DNA of 64,000 nucleotides from Bacillus sp. T3 (GCF_033449965.1 NZ_CP137761.1:744001-808000); one strand, 5' to 3'; positions 1 to 9,657 are shown, counted from the first letter of the stretch. Numbers and translations: made by a program. The notes: generated by a model not told the origin, from the letters alone.

Positions 1-368
1 TTGGTCGGGCGGCTCGTAATGCAAATGGGCACGTAATTATGTACGCAGATAAAATTACGAATTCAATGGAGCTTGCCCTTAATGAAACGAAGCGTCGTCG
101 TCAGGTGCAGGAAGAATACAACCTTAAGCATGGAATAACGCCAATGACCATTCAAAAGGACATTCGTGAAGGCATTCGAGCTACGCATGCGGCCGAGGAG
201 CAAGAGGAATACAAACCATCAGCAGCACTTGGCAAGCTGACCAAAAAGGAAAGAGAAAAGGTCATTGCCAAACTAGAAAAAGAAATGAAGGAAGAAGCCA
301 AAGCACTCAATTTCGAGCGGGCCTCCGAGCTTCGTGACCTGATCTTTGAGTTAAAAGCGGAAGGATGA
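1..368 (+). CDS. uvrB: UvrABC system protein B, C-terminal part (partial at window start)
   Basis: This is the last roughly 121 codons of the UvrB helicase subunit of nucleotide excision repair, which receives damaged DNA from UvrA and recruits UvrC. The frame is open from base 3 and begins GRAARNANGHVIMYAD, which matches helicase motif VI of UvrB. The tail holds a UVR motif (KLEKEMKEEAKALNFERASELRD), the part that contacts UvrC. It is followed after 9 bases by uvrA, the usual uvrBA operon. The 5' end lies outside the window. Confidence 0.95.
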   Translation, partial: GRAARNANGHVIMYADKITNSMELALNETKRRRQVQEEYNLKHGITPMTIQKDIREGIRATHAAEEQEEYKPSAALGKLTKKEREKVIAKLEKEMKEEAKALNFERASELRDLIFELKAEG

Positions 369-377
369 CGTAAAAAA

Positions 378-3257
378 ATGGCAATGGAAAAATTAATTGT
401 AAAAGGGGCCAGAGCTCATAATTTAAAAAATATAGATGTCACCATTCCGAGAGATAAGCTTGTCGTGTTAACGGGACTTTCCGGTTCAGGGAAGTCCTCC
501 TTGGCCTTTGATACCATTTACGCAGAAGGTCAAAGACGATATGTGGAGTCGTTATCAGCCTATGCCCGGCAGTTTCTTGGGCAAATGGATAAGCCGGATG
601 TCGATGCAATTGAAGGTCTATCGCCAGCGATTTCGATTGATCAAAAGACAACAAGTAGAAATCCTCGTTCAACAGTCGGAACGGTTACAGAAATCTATGA
701 CTATTTGCGTCTATTATTTGCAAGGGTTGGGCGTCCAACATGTCCGATTCACAACATTGAAATTTCCTCTCAGACAATTGAACAAATGGTCGATCGCATT
801 ATCGAATACCCTGAGCGCACGAAAATGCAAATCCTTGCTCCGATTGTTTCGGGACGTAAGGGTGCACATGTTAAAACGCTAGAGGATATTAAAAAACAAG
901 GCTATGTTCGTGTGCGGATTGATGGTGAAATGTATGATCTAGGTGATGAAATCGAGCTGGATAAAAATAAGAAGCATTCGATCGAAGTGGTCATCGATCG
1001 GGTTGTGATTAAAGAGGGTATTTCTTCTCGGATAGCCGATTCCCTTGAATCCGCCTTAAAGCTTGGCAGTGGACGCGTTTTTATTGATGTTATCGGCGAA
1101 GAAGAGCTATTATTCAGTGAAAATCATTCCTGCCCACATTGTGGATTTTCTATCGGAGAACTTGAACCAAGGATGTTTTCATTCAACAGTCCATTTGGAG
1201 CTTGTCCTGAATGTGATGGTTTAGGGTCAAAGCTTGAAGTGGATGTTGATTTAGTGATTCCAAATCGTGATTTAACCTTAAACGAAAATGCAATTGCGCC
1301 GTGGGAGTCCATTTCTTCGCAATATTATCCGCAGCTTCTTCAAGCTGCGTGTAATCATTATGGTGTTGATATGAATGTTCCAGTAAAGGACATTCCTGAA
1401 CATCTCATGAATAAAATTCTTTATGGTTCAGACGGAGAGAAAATTTTCTTCCATTATGAAAATGATTTTGGGCAAATGCGCGAAGGCTATATTGACTTTG
1501 AAGGGGTCATTCGCAATGTGGAGCGCCGCTATAAAGAAACAAGCTCAGATTTTATTCGCGAGCAAATGGAAAAATATATGGCGGAGCATTCCTGTCCTAC
1601 ATGTAAAGGATACCGTTTAAAGAAGGAAGCGATGGCGGTATTAATTTCCGGAACGTCATGCTGGGGAGATTACTTCCCTCTCTGTCGTTGAAGCGCATCA
1701 ATTTTTCGAAAATATTGCACTCACGGAAAAGGAAATGAAGATAGCTAACTTAATTTTTCGAGAAATTAAAGAGCGTCTTGGTTTCTTAATCAATGTTGGC
1801 CTCGATTATTTATCGCTTAGCCGTGCCGCTGGAACCCTTTCTGGGGAGAGGCGCAGCGGATTCGGTTGGCGACACAAATCGGATCGCGCTTAACAGGTGT
1901 CCTTTATATTTTAGACGAACCATCAATCGGTCTCCATCAGCGTGATAATGATCGTCTTATTAGCACATTGAAAAACATGCGTGATATCGGCAATACTCTT
2001 ATTGTCGTTGAGCATGATGAAGATACGATGATGGCAGCGGATTATTTAATTGATGTTGGTCCTGGAGCAGGTGTGCACGGAGGGATGATCGTATCGCAAG
2101 GGTCACCGCTTGAAGTCATGGCAGATCCAAATTCTTTAACGGGGCAGTACCTTTCTGGGAAAAAATTTATTCCACTGCCAATTGAGCGGCGGAAGCCAGA
2201 CGGCCGTTACCTTGAAATTAAAGGGGCAAAGGAAAATAATTTGAACAATGTGAATGTGAAAATTCCGTTGGGAATGTTTGTCGCGGTTACAGGTGTGTCC
2301 TGGCCAGGGAAAAGTACGTTGATTAATGAAATTCTTCATAAGTCGCTAGCACAAAAGCTTAACCATGCTAAAATCAAACCTGGAGAACACCGTGAAATAA
2401 AGGGAATTGAGCATTTAGATAAGGTGATTGATATCGATCAATCGCCAATTGGGAGAACGCCGCGCTCCAATCCAGCTACCTATACAGGGGTTTTCGATGA
2501 TATACGTGACGTATTTGCGGCGACAAATGAAGCAAAAGTCCGTGGTTATAAAAAGGGCCGCTTTAGCTTCAATGTAAAAGGCGGACGTTGCGAAGCATGT
2601 CGGGGCGATGGAATTATCAAAATCGAAATGCATTTCCTCCCTGATGTTTATGTTCCGTGTGAGGTTTGCCATGGAAAACGCTATAACCGTGAAACATTGG
2701 AAGTAAAATACAAAGGGAAGAATATTTCTGATATACTAGAGATGACCGTGGAGGATGCACTTGATTATTTTGAAAACATCCCAAAAATTAAGCGCAAAAT
2801 CCAAACCATCGCTGATGTCGGGTTAGGTTATATGACGTTAGGGCAACCTGCGACTACATTATCAGGAGGAGAAGCGCAACGTGTAAAGCTAGCTTCTGAG
2901 CTGCATCGTCGTTCCACTGGCCGCTCGATTTATATTTTGGATGAGCCGACAACAGGACTTCATGTCGATGACATATCCCGGCTCCTAATTGTACTTGAAC
3001 GACTCGTCGAAAATGGTGATACCGTATTAGTGATTGAGCATAATCTCGATGTCATTAAAACCGCCGATTATCTGATTGATCTTGGACCAGAAGGTGGCGA
3101 CAAGGGTGGTACCATCGTCGCAACGGGTACACCAGAAGCAGTAGCAGAGGTTCCACTTTCCTATACTGGCAAATACTTAAAGCCGATTCTCGAACGAGAT
3201 CGAGCAAGGATGACACAGCAAATTGCCGAAAAAGAGGCACTGAGCAACCTAACCTAA
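378..3257 (+). CDS. uvrA: Excinuclease ABC subunit A (two frameshifts)
   Basis: UvrA is the damage-sensing ABC ATPase of nucleotide excision repair. The first Walker A (GLSGSGKS, about residues 31-38), the zinc-finger cysteines (CPHC, CPEC, CPTC, later CEAC and CEVC) and the second ABC signature LSGGEAQRVKLASE are all present. Corrected length is about 959 aa, normal for the family. The reading is broken twice. Near 1652 there is one extra base after TCCGG. At 1843-1846 a base is missing from a G run, inside the first signature LSGGEAQR. The second Walker A reads GVSWPGKS instead of GVSGSGKS, at adjacent CCTGG and CCAGG sequences. All three look like sequence errors rather than decay because the rest is well conserved, but a real pseudogene is not excluded. 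Confidence 0.9.
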
Positions 3258-3293
3258 ATAATTTAACAAAACAAAATTTAAATACGACACTCC

Positions 3294-3342
3294 AAAGGAT
3301 CTGACAGCAAAGAAAAACTGCTCGTCAGGTCCTTTATTTTTT
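3294..3342 (+). terminator. Rho-independent terminator after uvrBA
   Basis: An inverted repeat (AAAGGATCTGAC ... GTCAGGTCCTTT) is followed by a T run. It lies directly downstream of the uvrA stop. Confidence 0.8.
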
Positions 3343-3362
3343 TATATAAATAAAAACATTTT

Positions 3363-3388
3363 TGAAACTTCATCCAGAATATTGCGTA
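3363..3388 (+). promoter_or_regulatory. Sigma-W (ECF) promoter of the yvl operon
   Basis: TGAAAC at 3363-3368, a 16-base spacer, then CGTA at 3385-3388. This is an exact fit to the B. subtilis sigma-W consensus. The B. subtilis yvlABCD operon belongs to the sigma-W regulon, so site and context agree. The site also rules out the upstream TTG at 3382 as the yvlA start. Confidence 0.8.
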
Positions 3389-3411
3389 AGTATTATAAGG
3401 AGATGAATGAC

Positions 3412-3741
3412 GTGGAGAACAATAAAATCATTTCCGCATTATCATACTTCAGTGTTTTATTTTTTGGATTGATCTTTCCGATCATTGTTTATTTTGTAGT
3501 AGATGATGAAGAAGTAAAAAAACATGCTAAAAAAGCTTTTTTTTCGCATATTATACCGTTGATTACTGTTCCGTTTGTCATTTGGTCAATTGTTTTAGGA
3601 ATAACGGGCCATGAATTAAGTGTCCCGTTTGTTTTGATACCAACATTGCTCATTTGTTTTTTATTAGATTTGCTTGTTTTTGTCTGGAACATCATTCAAG
3701 GTATTAAAGTCCTAAAAGAGAAAAATTGGTTGGAGGGATAA
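3412..3741 (+). CDS. yvlA: DUF4870-type small membrane protein, YvlA-like
   Basis: A 109-residue protein with three to four hydrophobic segments and a DDEEVKKHAKKAF stretch typical of DUF4870/YvlA-like proteins. The start chosen is GTG at 3412, nine bases after AAGGAG. A longer frame from TTG at 3382 would begin inside the promoter. It is the first gene of a sigma-W-controlled unit with yvlB and yvlD. Its biochemical role is unknown; a link to envelope stress is inferred from the promoter and from the B. subtilis regulon. Confidence 0.7.
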   Translation: MENNKIISALSYFSVLFFGLIFPIIVYFVVDDEEVKKHAKKAFFSHIIPLITVPFVIWSIVLGITGHELSVPFVLIPTLLICFLLDLLVFVWNIIQGIKVLKEKNWLEG

Positions 3742-3743
3742 TC

Positions 3744-4850
3744 ATGCAAGAGGAAAGAAAGCGAATTTTAAAAATGGTTGAGGAAGGCAAACTGACTGCT
3801 GAGGAAGCATTGGCATTATTAACAGAGCTGGAGCAGTCTCAGCAAACAATGGAAAAAAAACAGGAGGAGCTTGTTAATGAGCTATCAACCGTAGTCAAAT
3901 CCGAAGAAGGAAAGAAAGAGGATGAATCATACCAACATAAATTCCAATCATTGAAGGACATGATTCTCGATTTTGTTGATTCAGCATTTAAAAAGATTAA
4001 AGATGTTGATTTGGACTTTAATTTCGGTCAGGCTTATGAAATTTCTCATATCTATCAACAAAATGAAGCAGAGCTTCGCAACATCGATATCGATATTGCC
4101 AATGGAGCGGTGCAATTTATTCCGTGGGATCAAAGTGATGTTCGCGTTGAATGTGGTGCGAAGGTTTATCGAGGCAACTCGCACGATGAAGCTCGGGCCC
4201 ATTTTCTCAAGGAAGTGCTTTTTAAAACAGAAAACGGTACATTGCGATTTGCTGCACAGCCAAAGTGGATGAAGGTAGAGGCAATTATTTATCTCCCACA
4301 GGCTGATTACGAAAAGATTCGGGTTCGAATGTTTAATGGTCCAATACAATGTGAAAACTTAAAGGTAAAATCATTTAAAGTTAAAACAGCCAATGGAAAA
4401 ATTAACGTGGTTGGGCTTGAAGGAAAGAAATTAGAGGCGGAAACGGCTAACGGAAAAATAAAAATAAACAGAAGCCGAATTCAAGATCTTGAAGCCGAAA
4501 CATTAAATGGTGCGATTCATTTGGATGGAGAGTTTAAACGTCTGGAATTGCAATCGTTTAATGGTAATATTGTTTGCCAATTAACTGGTTCAATTGCTGA
4601 AGAGATTGATGCAAAAACGATGTCCGGTAATATTGACTTGGCTATTCCGACAGGGCTAGCTGTTTCGGGGGAACTTAAATCGAACCTTGGAAGCTTTGCC
4701 GTTGAATTAGACGGAATTCAAATCGTTTCGGAAAAGAGTGAAGTGGTTCAAAAGAGTCTCTACTTCAAGCCGGTAGTACCTGGCCAGCATCCATTCAATC
4801 TTACTGCAGAAACCAAAACAGGATCCATTTCAGTAAAAAAGAGTGTTTAA
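3744..4850 (+). CDS. yvlB: DUF4097 family beta-repeat protein, YvlB-like
   Basis: A 368-residue protein that starts at ATG 3744, six bases after GGAGGG, and two bases after the yvlA stop. The first 35 residues form a SHOCT-like helical segment (ILKMVEEGKLTAEEALALL). A charged linker follows, then a long beta-repeat region with recurring NGxIxxxx units (for example TANGKI, TLNGAI, SFNGNI, TMSGNI), the hallmark of DUF4097 adhesin-like domains. No signal peptide is visible. It is the second gene of the sigma-W operon. Molecular function is not known. Confidence 0.75.
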   Translation: MQEERKRILKMVEEGKLTAEEALALLTELEQSQQTMEKKQEELVNELSTVVKSEEGKKEDESYQHKFQSLKDMILDFVDSAFKKIKDVDLDFNFGQAYEISHIYQQNEAELRNIDIDIANGAVQFIPWDQSDVRVECGAKVYRGNSHDEARAHFLKEVLFKTENGTLRFAAQPKWMKVEAIIYLPQADYEKIRVRMFNGPIQCENLKVKSFKVKTANGKINVVGLEGKKLEAETANGKIKINRSRIQDLEAETLNGAIHLDGEFKRLELQSFNGNIVCQLTGSIAEEIDAKTMSGNIDLAIPTGLAVSGELKSNLGSFAVELDGIQIVSEKSEVVQKSLYFKPVVPGQHPFNLTAETKTGSISVKKSV

Positions 4851-4884
4851 TTTATTTTAAGCAAGGAAAGGGATTGCGAAGCAT

Positions 4885-5247
4885 ATGAGATGGTTGTTTG
4901 GAATCTTGATTAATGCGGTCCTATTTATCGCACTAGCGGGCTATTTTAATGAAACAGTTCAGCTTTCGGGTGTAGGGGCTGCGGTTACTGCTAGCATCAT
5001 TTTATCCATATTAAACATACTAGTTCGACCAATCTTAATTATTTTAACCCTACCCATTACACTACTAACACTAGGTTTCTTTTTATTAATTATTAATGCT
5101 ATCACCTTAAGCATAACGGATTCGATAATGGGAGATCAGTTTGAAATCCACGGCTTTGGCATGACTTTGTTCGTATCAATTATTATGTCATTGATCAATG
5201 TTGTGATTCAAAAAATGCTAATTGATCGTAAGGAAGAACAAACATGA
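4885..5247 (+). CDS. yvlD: Phage holin superfamily IV membrane protein, YvlD-like
   Basis: A 120-residue protein with about four hydrophobic helices and no large soluble domain, matching the Phage_holin_4_2/YvlD family. An AAAGGGA ribosome site lies upstream of ATG 4885. It sits at the end of the yvl unit; in B. subtilis yvlC (a PspC-like protein) lies between yvlB and yvlD, but here only 34 bases separate them, so yvlC is absent. The holin label reflects family membership only; a lytic role is not implied. Confidence 0.75.
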   Translation: MRWLFGILINAVLFIALAGYFNETVQLSGVGAAVTASIILSILNILVRPILIILTLPITLLTLGFFLLIINAITLSITDSIMGDQFEIHGFGMTLFVSIIMSLINVVIQKMLIDRKEEQT

Positions 5248-5277
5248 AGAGCCAGCAGAAAGTATGCCGGCTCTTTC
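5247..5277 (+). terminator. Terminator after yvlD
   Basis: AAGAGCC-AGCA / TGC-CGGCTCTT stem with a short T tract, directly overlapping the end of yvlD. Confidence 0.7.
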
Positions 5278-5350
5278 GATTTGTATGGGAATACATGACC
5301 TAACTTTCTAAAGGACTTTGTTGGATGGGCAACACTACGTCTTCAATAAA

Positions 5351-6169
5351 TTAATCGCGAAAAATGAACGGTTGGTACCCTTTATTTCTTAATTTTTGTA
5401 ACTGCTCATCCGCATTCGCTTTTTCCTTGAATGCACCAGCTTGGACTTTATATAATCCGCTATTAGCTGTGATAAAGTTTTGGAAGCCGTCCTTTGTTAA
5501 CTGTGCGGATAATGCATCTGCATTGCTCCTTTGTTTAAATGCACCGACCTGTACCTTGTATAAGCCTGTGGATGGGGAGGGTGATGGAGCCTGTGTAGGA
5601 GCTGGGGCAGGTGCTGGTTTTTTTACAAGACTGAAATGATCAGCAAGTGCAGCGACAATCGCCTCTGCACACGTACGACGATAGTTTTCGGAACGGAGAA
5701 GTTTAATTTCTTCCTGATTGGTCATGAATCCGCATTCGATTAAGACAGCATCCATATTTGTTTCACGTAGGACATGGAAGTCTGCTGTTTTTACACCACG
5801 GTTTTGTAGTCCAGTTCTATTAATTAACTGATTTTGGATTTTTGTAGCGAGTGAAAGGGCACCAGGTGGTCGTGAAGGATATACATAGGTTTCAATTCCG
5901 CGTGCAGTACTCCATGTGCTTCCTGGAAGCATTGGCATGGATTGAAACGTAAATATCAACTTGAAGGTTGTTTGCATTATTTGTCCGCTGTTGTAGAGGT
6001 ACGTCCGCTTGATCGGAGTGGGCAAAATATACTGCTACATTCTGATAACCATCGAGAAGTCCTTTTGCATATGCAGCTACAGCACGGTTAAATTCATATT
6101 CACGCATACCATCGGGGCTACGCTTTCCCGTGTGTCGTACCCATGCCCTGCATCTAACATGATTTTCAT
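5351..6169 (-). CDS. N-acetylmuramoyl-L-alanine amidase with two SPOR repeats (two frameshifts)
   Basis: A zinc amidase (Amidase_3, CwlC/LytC type) that cleaves the bond between muramic acid and the stem peptide. The true start is the ATG at 6169, after AAAGGAG, giving MKIMLDAGHGYDT with the first zinc-ligand motif (DAGHG). Later come SIHANA and a VLIECGFMTN segment with the catalytic Glu. The C-terminus has a proline/alanine linker and two SPOR-like repeats (GLYKVQVGAF, GLYKVQAGAF) for peptidoglycan binding. There is no clear signal peptide, as in mother-cell CwlC. Two indels break it: a base missing near 6128 and an extra T at 5924 inside CCTGG. Corrected length is about 272 aa. Confidence 0.8.
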
Positions 6170-6310
6170 CGAAAAACTCCTTTCATGGTATTCGATATTT
6201 GAAATTAGCTGCTCAATTTTAATATATGTTTAGTGGGTCGAAAAGGACATGGTTTTATCGACTAAAAATAAACAATGGGCGGATTCCCTTGATAAAATAA
6301 AACAGTTCAT

Positions 6311-6338
6311 TTGGTTCTATTCAAAAAAGTGCTAAAAT
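6311..6338 (+). promoter_or_regulatory. Candidate sigma-A promoter for hprK
   Basis: TTGGTT at 6311, a 16-base spacer, then TAAAAT at 6333 preceded by TGC (extended -10). It lies about 50 bases before hprK. The -35 is imperfect. Confidence 0.4.
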
Positions 6339-6389
6339 AAAGCTTATAATTATTAACCTTGATCTTTAATTATAAAGGAGGAGGCTTTT

Positions 6390-7325
6390 TTGCCAAAAGT
6401 TCGCACTAAAGACATCATTGAGAAGTTTAATCTTGAGCTGATCAGTGGAGAAGAAGGCATTAACCGCCCGATTACGACAAGTGATATTTCACGTCCTGGA
6501 ATTGAGATGGCTGGCTTTTTTGACTACTATCCTGCAGAAAGAATTCAATTATTGGGAAAAACAGAGTTATCTTTCTTTGAAAAACTGAATGAAGCGGATC
6601 GAGAATATCGAATGGATCAGCTTTGTACCGATATTACTCCAGGTATTATTGTTACTAGAGGTTTGCAGGTTCCAAAAGAACTAATTGAAGCTTCTGAGCG
6701 TGACTCAGTTCCTGTCATGAGAGCACCGATGAAAACGACCAGGTTTTCGAGTCGTTTAACGAATTATTTAGAAAGTAAGCTAGCACCGACGACAGCAGTC
6801 CATGGAGTTCTTGTTGATATTTATGGGATAGGTGTCTTAATTACAGGTAAAAGTGGTGTTGGTAAGAGTGAAACCGCGCTTGAGCTTGTGAAAAGAGGCC
6901 ATCGTCTTGTAGCTGATGATTGTGTTGAGATTCGGCAGGAGGATCAGGATACATTGGTTGGACATGCACCCGAGCTGATCGAGCACTTGCTTGAGATTCG
7001 CGGTCTTGGCATCATTAATGTCATGACGTTATTTGGTGCAGGATCTGTCCGCAGTCATAAACGAATTACGCTTGTGATTAGCTTGGAGCTTTGGGATCAA
7101 AACAAGCAATATGACCGCCTTGGCTTAGATGAAGAAAAAATGAGAATTATTGATACTGATATAACGAAATTAACCGTACCAGTTCGTCCAGGTCGAAACC
7201 TTGCCGTTATTATTGAAGTTGCGGCAATGAATTTCCGTTTAAAGCGTATGGGCGTCAATGCTGCTGAGCAGTTCACTCACCGCCTAACGGACGCAATAGA
7301 AGACGGGGATCACGAGGAATTCTAA
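6390..7325 (+). CDS. hprK: HPr kinase/phosphorylase
   Basis: A bifunctional enzyme that phosphorylates and dephosphorylates Ser46 of HPr and of Crh, controlling carbon catabolite repression through CcpA. Length is 311 aa, normal. The P-loop GKSGVGKS lies near residue 155, preceded by HGVLVDIYG with the catalytic His, and followed by the family signature EIRGLGIINV. The start is TTG at 6390 behind AAAGGAGGAGG. It heads the hprK-lgt-ppaX-yvoF cluster. Its second substrate, Crh, is encoded in the same window at 23023. Confidence 0.95.
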   Translation: MPKVRTKDIIEKFNLELISGEEGINRPITTSDISRPGIEMAGFFDYYPAERIQLLGKTELSFFEKLNEADREYRMDQLCTDITPGIIVTRGLQVPKELIEASERDSVPVMRAPMKTTRFSSRLTNYLESKLAPTTAVHGVLVDIYGIGVLITGKSGVGKSETALELVKRGHRLVADDCVEIRQEDQDTLVGHAPELIEHLLEIRGLGIINVMTLFGAGSVRSHKRITLVISLELWDQNKQYDRLGLDEEKMRIIDTDITKLTVPVRPGRNLAVIIEVAAMNFRLKRMGVNAAEQFTHRLTDAIEDGDHEEF

Positions 7326-7359
7326 CAGAATAGTATCGATGGATGAAGGAGAAATGAAA

Positions 7360-8178
7360 ATGGAAGAAAGTATTCAACCGCTTAATCCGATTGCTTTTTC
7401 ACTTGGACCGCTTCAGGTGCATTGGTACGGATTAATCATCGGTGCAGGGCTTGCGCTTGCGCTATGGTTGGCGATTCGCGAGGCAGATAGAAGAGGTTTA
7501 CCGAAAGATACCTTTCCTGATTTGATGCTGTGGGCCATTCCAATTGCGATTATCAGTGCTCGTATTTATTATGTTATTTTTCAATGGGATTACTATTCTT
7601 CCCACCCAGGCGATATTGTCAAAATTTGGAATGGTGGGATTGCCATTCATGGTGCACTAATTGGTTCGGTGGCCACTGCCTACGTTTTTTCCAAAAAGAA
7701 TCATTTATCCTTTTGGAAAATTGCTGATATTGCCGCTCCAAGTATTATTTTAGGCCAGGCTATTGGAAGATGGGGAAACTTTATGAACCAAGAGGCACAT
7801 GGCGGAGAGGTCACCCGTGCCTTTTTAGAGAACTTGCATTTACCTGAATTTATTGTTAATCAAATGTATATTAACGGTGCCTATTATCACCCTACATTTT
7901 TATATGAATCTGTTTGGGATTTAGTCGGCTTTTTCCTTTTAATCGGGCTGAGAAAAGTGAATCTGCGCCGTGGAGAGATTTTCTTAAGCTATATGGTGTG
8001 GTATTCGATTGGTCGCTTTTTTGTCGAAGGATTACGGACAGACAGTTTGATGCTGACCGAAAATTTAAGGATGGCTCAAATGATTTCGATTGGTTTAATT
8101 GCTCTAGCTGTTGTTCTTTTCGTATACCGCAAAAAAAGTGGCTTAGCTAAAGTGCATTATTTAGAGAAAGAAAATTAA
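7360..8178 (+). CDS. lgt: Prolipoprotein diacylglyceryl transferase
   Basis: This integral membrane enzyme moves diacylglycerol from phosphatidylglycerol onto the lipobox cysteine of prolipoproteins. It is 272 aa with about seven hydrophobic segments. The Lgt signature GRWGNFMNQEAHGG is intact, as is NGGIAIHGALIG with the conserved His. ATG 7360 lies eight bases after AAGGAG and is preferred to in-frame starts at 7339 and 7354. In B. subtilis yvoD follows lgt; here it is absent. Confidence 0.93.
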   Translation: MEESIQPLNPIAFSLGPLQVHWYGLIIGAGLALALWLAIREADRRGLPKDTFPDLMLWAIPIAIISARIYYVIFQWDYYSSHPGDIVKIWNGGIAIHGALIGSVATAYVFSKKNHLSFWKIADIAAPSIILGQAIGRWGNFMNQEAHGGEVTRAFLENLHLPEFIVNQMYINGAYYHPTFLYESVWDLVGFFLLIGLRKVNLRRGEIFLSYMVWYSIGRFFVEGLRTDSLMLTENLRMAQMISIGLIALAVVLFVYRKKSGLAKVHYLEKEN

Positions 8179-8327
8179 TCGTTGGGGGTGGGGAAATGCT
8201 CGTTGCTTTCTGAAGGAATGAGGATTTTGAGCGAATTATTTTTTCCTGCCCCCCTAATTGTTAACGGTTTTTGTGTCATCATTTTGGAAACCTCCAGAAC
8301 TTGCAAACAGAAAGGAAGCAGTGGTTT

Positions 8328-8972
8328 ATGAACAATAGCATTAACACAGTTTTATTCGACTTAGATGGAACATTAATCGATACAAATGACTTAATAATTT
8401 CTTCTTATTTACATACACTTGAACAATATTTTCCAAATCAATATAAGCGAGAGGATGTCCTCCCATTTATGGGACCTTCCTTAAAGGAAGTATTTGGCGC
8501 AATGAATCCTGAAAAAGAGGAAGAAATGATTCAAACGTATCGTACGTTTAATTTGGCAAATCATGATTTGCTGGTAAAGGAATTTGAGGGTGTATATGAA
8601 ACAGTAAAGATCCTGAAGGAAAAGGGTTATAAGCTTGGGATTGTGACAACAAAAATGTTAAACGTCGTAAAAATGGGATTAGAGCTCTCAAGACTGGCAC
8701 CATTTTTTGAGGTGGTCGTGGCAATTGATCATGTGAAAAAAATAAAGCCAGATCCAGAACCAATATTATTGGCACTTAAGCAGTTAGACGCAAAACCAGA
8801 AGAGGCGATTATGATTGGCGATAACTATCATGATATTTTAGGTGGTCAAAACGCTGGTACGAAAACTGCTGGAGTAGCTTGGTCGTTAAAGGGAAGAGAA
8901 ACATTAGAATCGTATAAGCCTGATTACATGTTGGAGAATATGCGCGACCTTCTGCCGATTCTTGGGGTATAA
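8328..8972 (+). CDS. ppaX: Pyrophosphatase PpaX
   Basis: A HAD-superfamily hydrolase that removes pyrophosphate, including that released when HprK dephosphorylates HPr(Ser-P). HAD motif I DLDGTLIDT lies at about residues 11-19, motif II at IVTTK, and the motif III/IV region at KPDPEPILLAL and GDNYHDILGG. The start ATG 8328 gives 214 aa, the usual PpaX length; an in-frame ATG at 8271 would add unrelated sequence. The 149 bases between lgt and ppaX hold no gene I can support. Confidence 0.88.
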   Translation: MNNSINTVLFDLDGTLIDTNDLIISSYLHTLEQYFPNQYKREDVLPFMGPSLKEVFGAMNPEKEEEMIQTYRTFNLANHDLLVKEFEGVYETVKILKEKGYKLGIVTTKMLNVVKMGLELSRLAPFFEVVVAIDHVKKIKPDPEPILLALKQLDAKPEEAIMIGDNYHDILGGQNAGTKTAGVAWSLKGRETLESYKPDYMLENMRDLLPILGV

Positions 8973-8977
8973 GCCTG

Positions 8978-9481
8978 ATGCGAAATACGAAGCGATATCC
9001 TGTTGAGGGAGCAAACTCTTTATGGCAGGTGTACAAAACGGTTTCATTTTGGAAGGTAGCGAAAAACTTCGTTATTATCCAAATGGCCCGTTATACACCA
9101 TTTATGAGTGTAAAAAATTGGCTTTACCGGACATTTCTGCGCATGAAGGTAGGCGAGAAAACCTCGTTTGCGCTCATGGTTGTTCCGGATGTTATGTTTC
9201 CGGAAATGATTACGGTTGGAAGCAATTCGATCATTGGCTACAACACAACCCTTCTAGCTCACGAATATTTAATTAAAGAATATCGGCTTGGTCCTGTTAT
9301 CATCGGCAATGAAGTGATGGTCGGGGCCAATTCGACTATTTTACCTGGTATTACGATTGGTGACGGAGCAATCGTCGCAGCTGGCACACTCGTCCACAAA
9401 GATGTCCCAGCGGGAGCTTTTGTCGGCGGAAACCCGATGCGCATAATAAGGGAACAGTCCCCCAGCACATCACCGCGGTAA
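8978..9481 (+). CDS. yvoF: Acyltransferase with left-handed beta-helix, YvoF-like
   Basis: A 167-residue hexapeptide-repeat O-acetyltransferase. The repeats run from ITVGSNSIIGYNTTLLAHEY through GPVIIGNEVMVGANSTILPGI to VPAGAFVGGNP, with the active-site-like His in LLAHEY. Substrate unknown. It starts five bases after the ppaX stop and is the fourth gene of the hprK cluster, as in B. subtilis. The last residues (about EQSPSTSPR) are encoded by a palindromic intergenic repeat, so the C-terminus has probably been replaced by repeat insertion. Confidence 0.8.
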   Translation: MRNTKRYPVEGANSLWQVYKTVSFWKVAKNFVIIQMARYTPFMSVKNWLYRTFLRMKVGEKTSFALMVVPDVMFPEMITVGSNSIIGYNTTLLAHEYLIKEYRLGPVIIGNEVMVGANSTILPGITIGDGAIVAAGTLVHKDVPAGAFVGGNPMRIIREQSPSTSPR

Positions 9482-9504
9482 ACAACTGGGGGACAGTCCC
9501 CCAG
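9446..9504. repeat. Palindromic GGGGGACAGTCCCCC-type repeat pair
   Basis: The perfect palindrome CTGGGGGACAGTCCCCCAG occupies 9486-9504. A partial copy (GGGAACAGTCCCCCAG) lies at about 9449-9464, inside the end of yvoF. Such GGGACAGTCCC palindromes recur in Bacillaceae intergenic regions from memory; copy number here needs a genome search. Confidence 0.6.
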
Positions 9505-9531
9505 TACGGTAGTGTGTTAAAGAATTTGTCC

Positions 9532-9560
9532 TTGACGAGAAGCATTTTGAAGAGTAAACT
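9532..9560 (+). promoter_or_regulatory. Sigma-A promoter of the his operon
   Basis: TTGACG at 9532-9537, a 17-base spacer, then TAAACT at 9555-9560, about 100 bases before hisZ. I see no T-box hallmark sequence in the leader. Confidence 0.55.
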
Positions 9561-9657
9561 ACTAATAACTTCATTGTGCTAATACATTAGCGAACTAAAG
9601 GATGTCTGAAATTTGCGAATCGAAAGATTCATTAATGTCGATATAAAGGGTGAGCTT

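Noticed and set aside
3382..3411. TTG start for the YvlA-like protein
   Set aside because: It lies inside the sigma-W promoter; GTG 3412 has a well-placed AAGGAG.
5364..5639. Plus-strand ORF opposite the amidase SPOR region
   Set aside because: It is the antisense of the proline/alanine linker and repeats, with no ribosome site.
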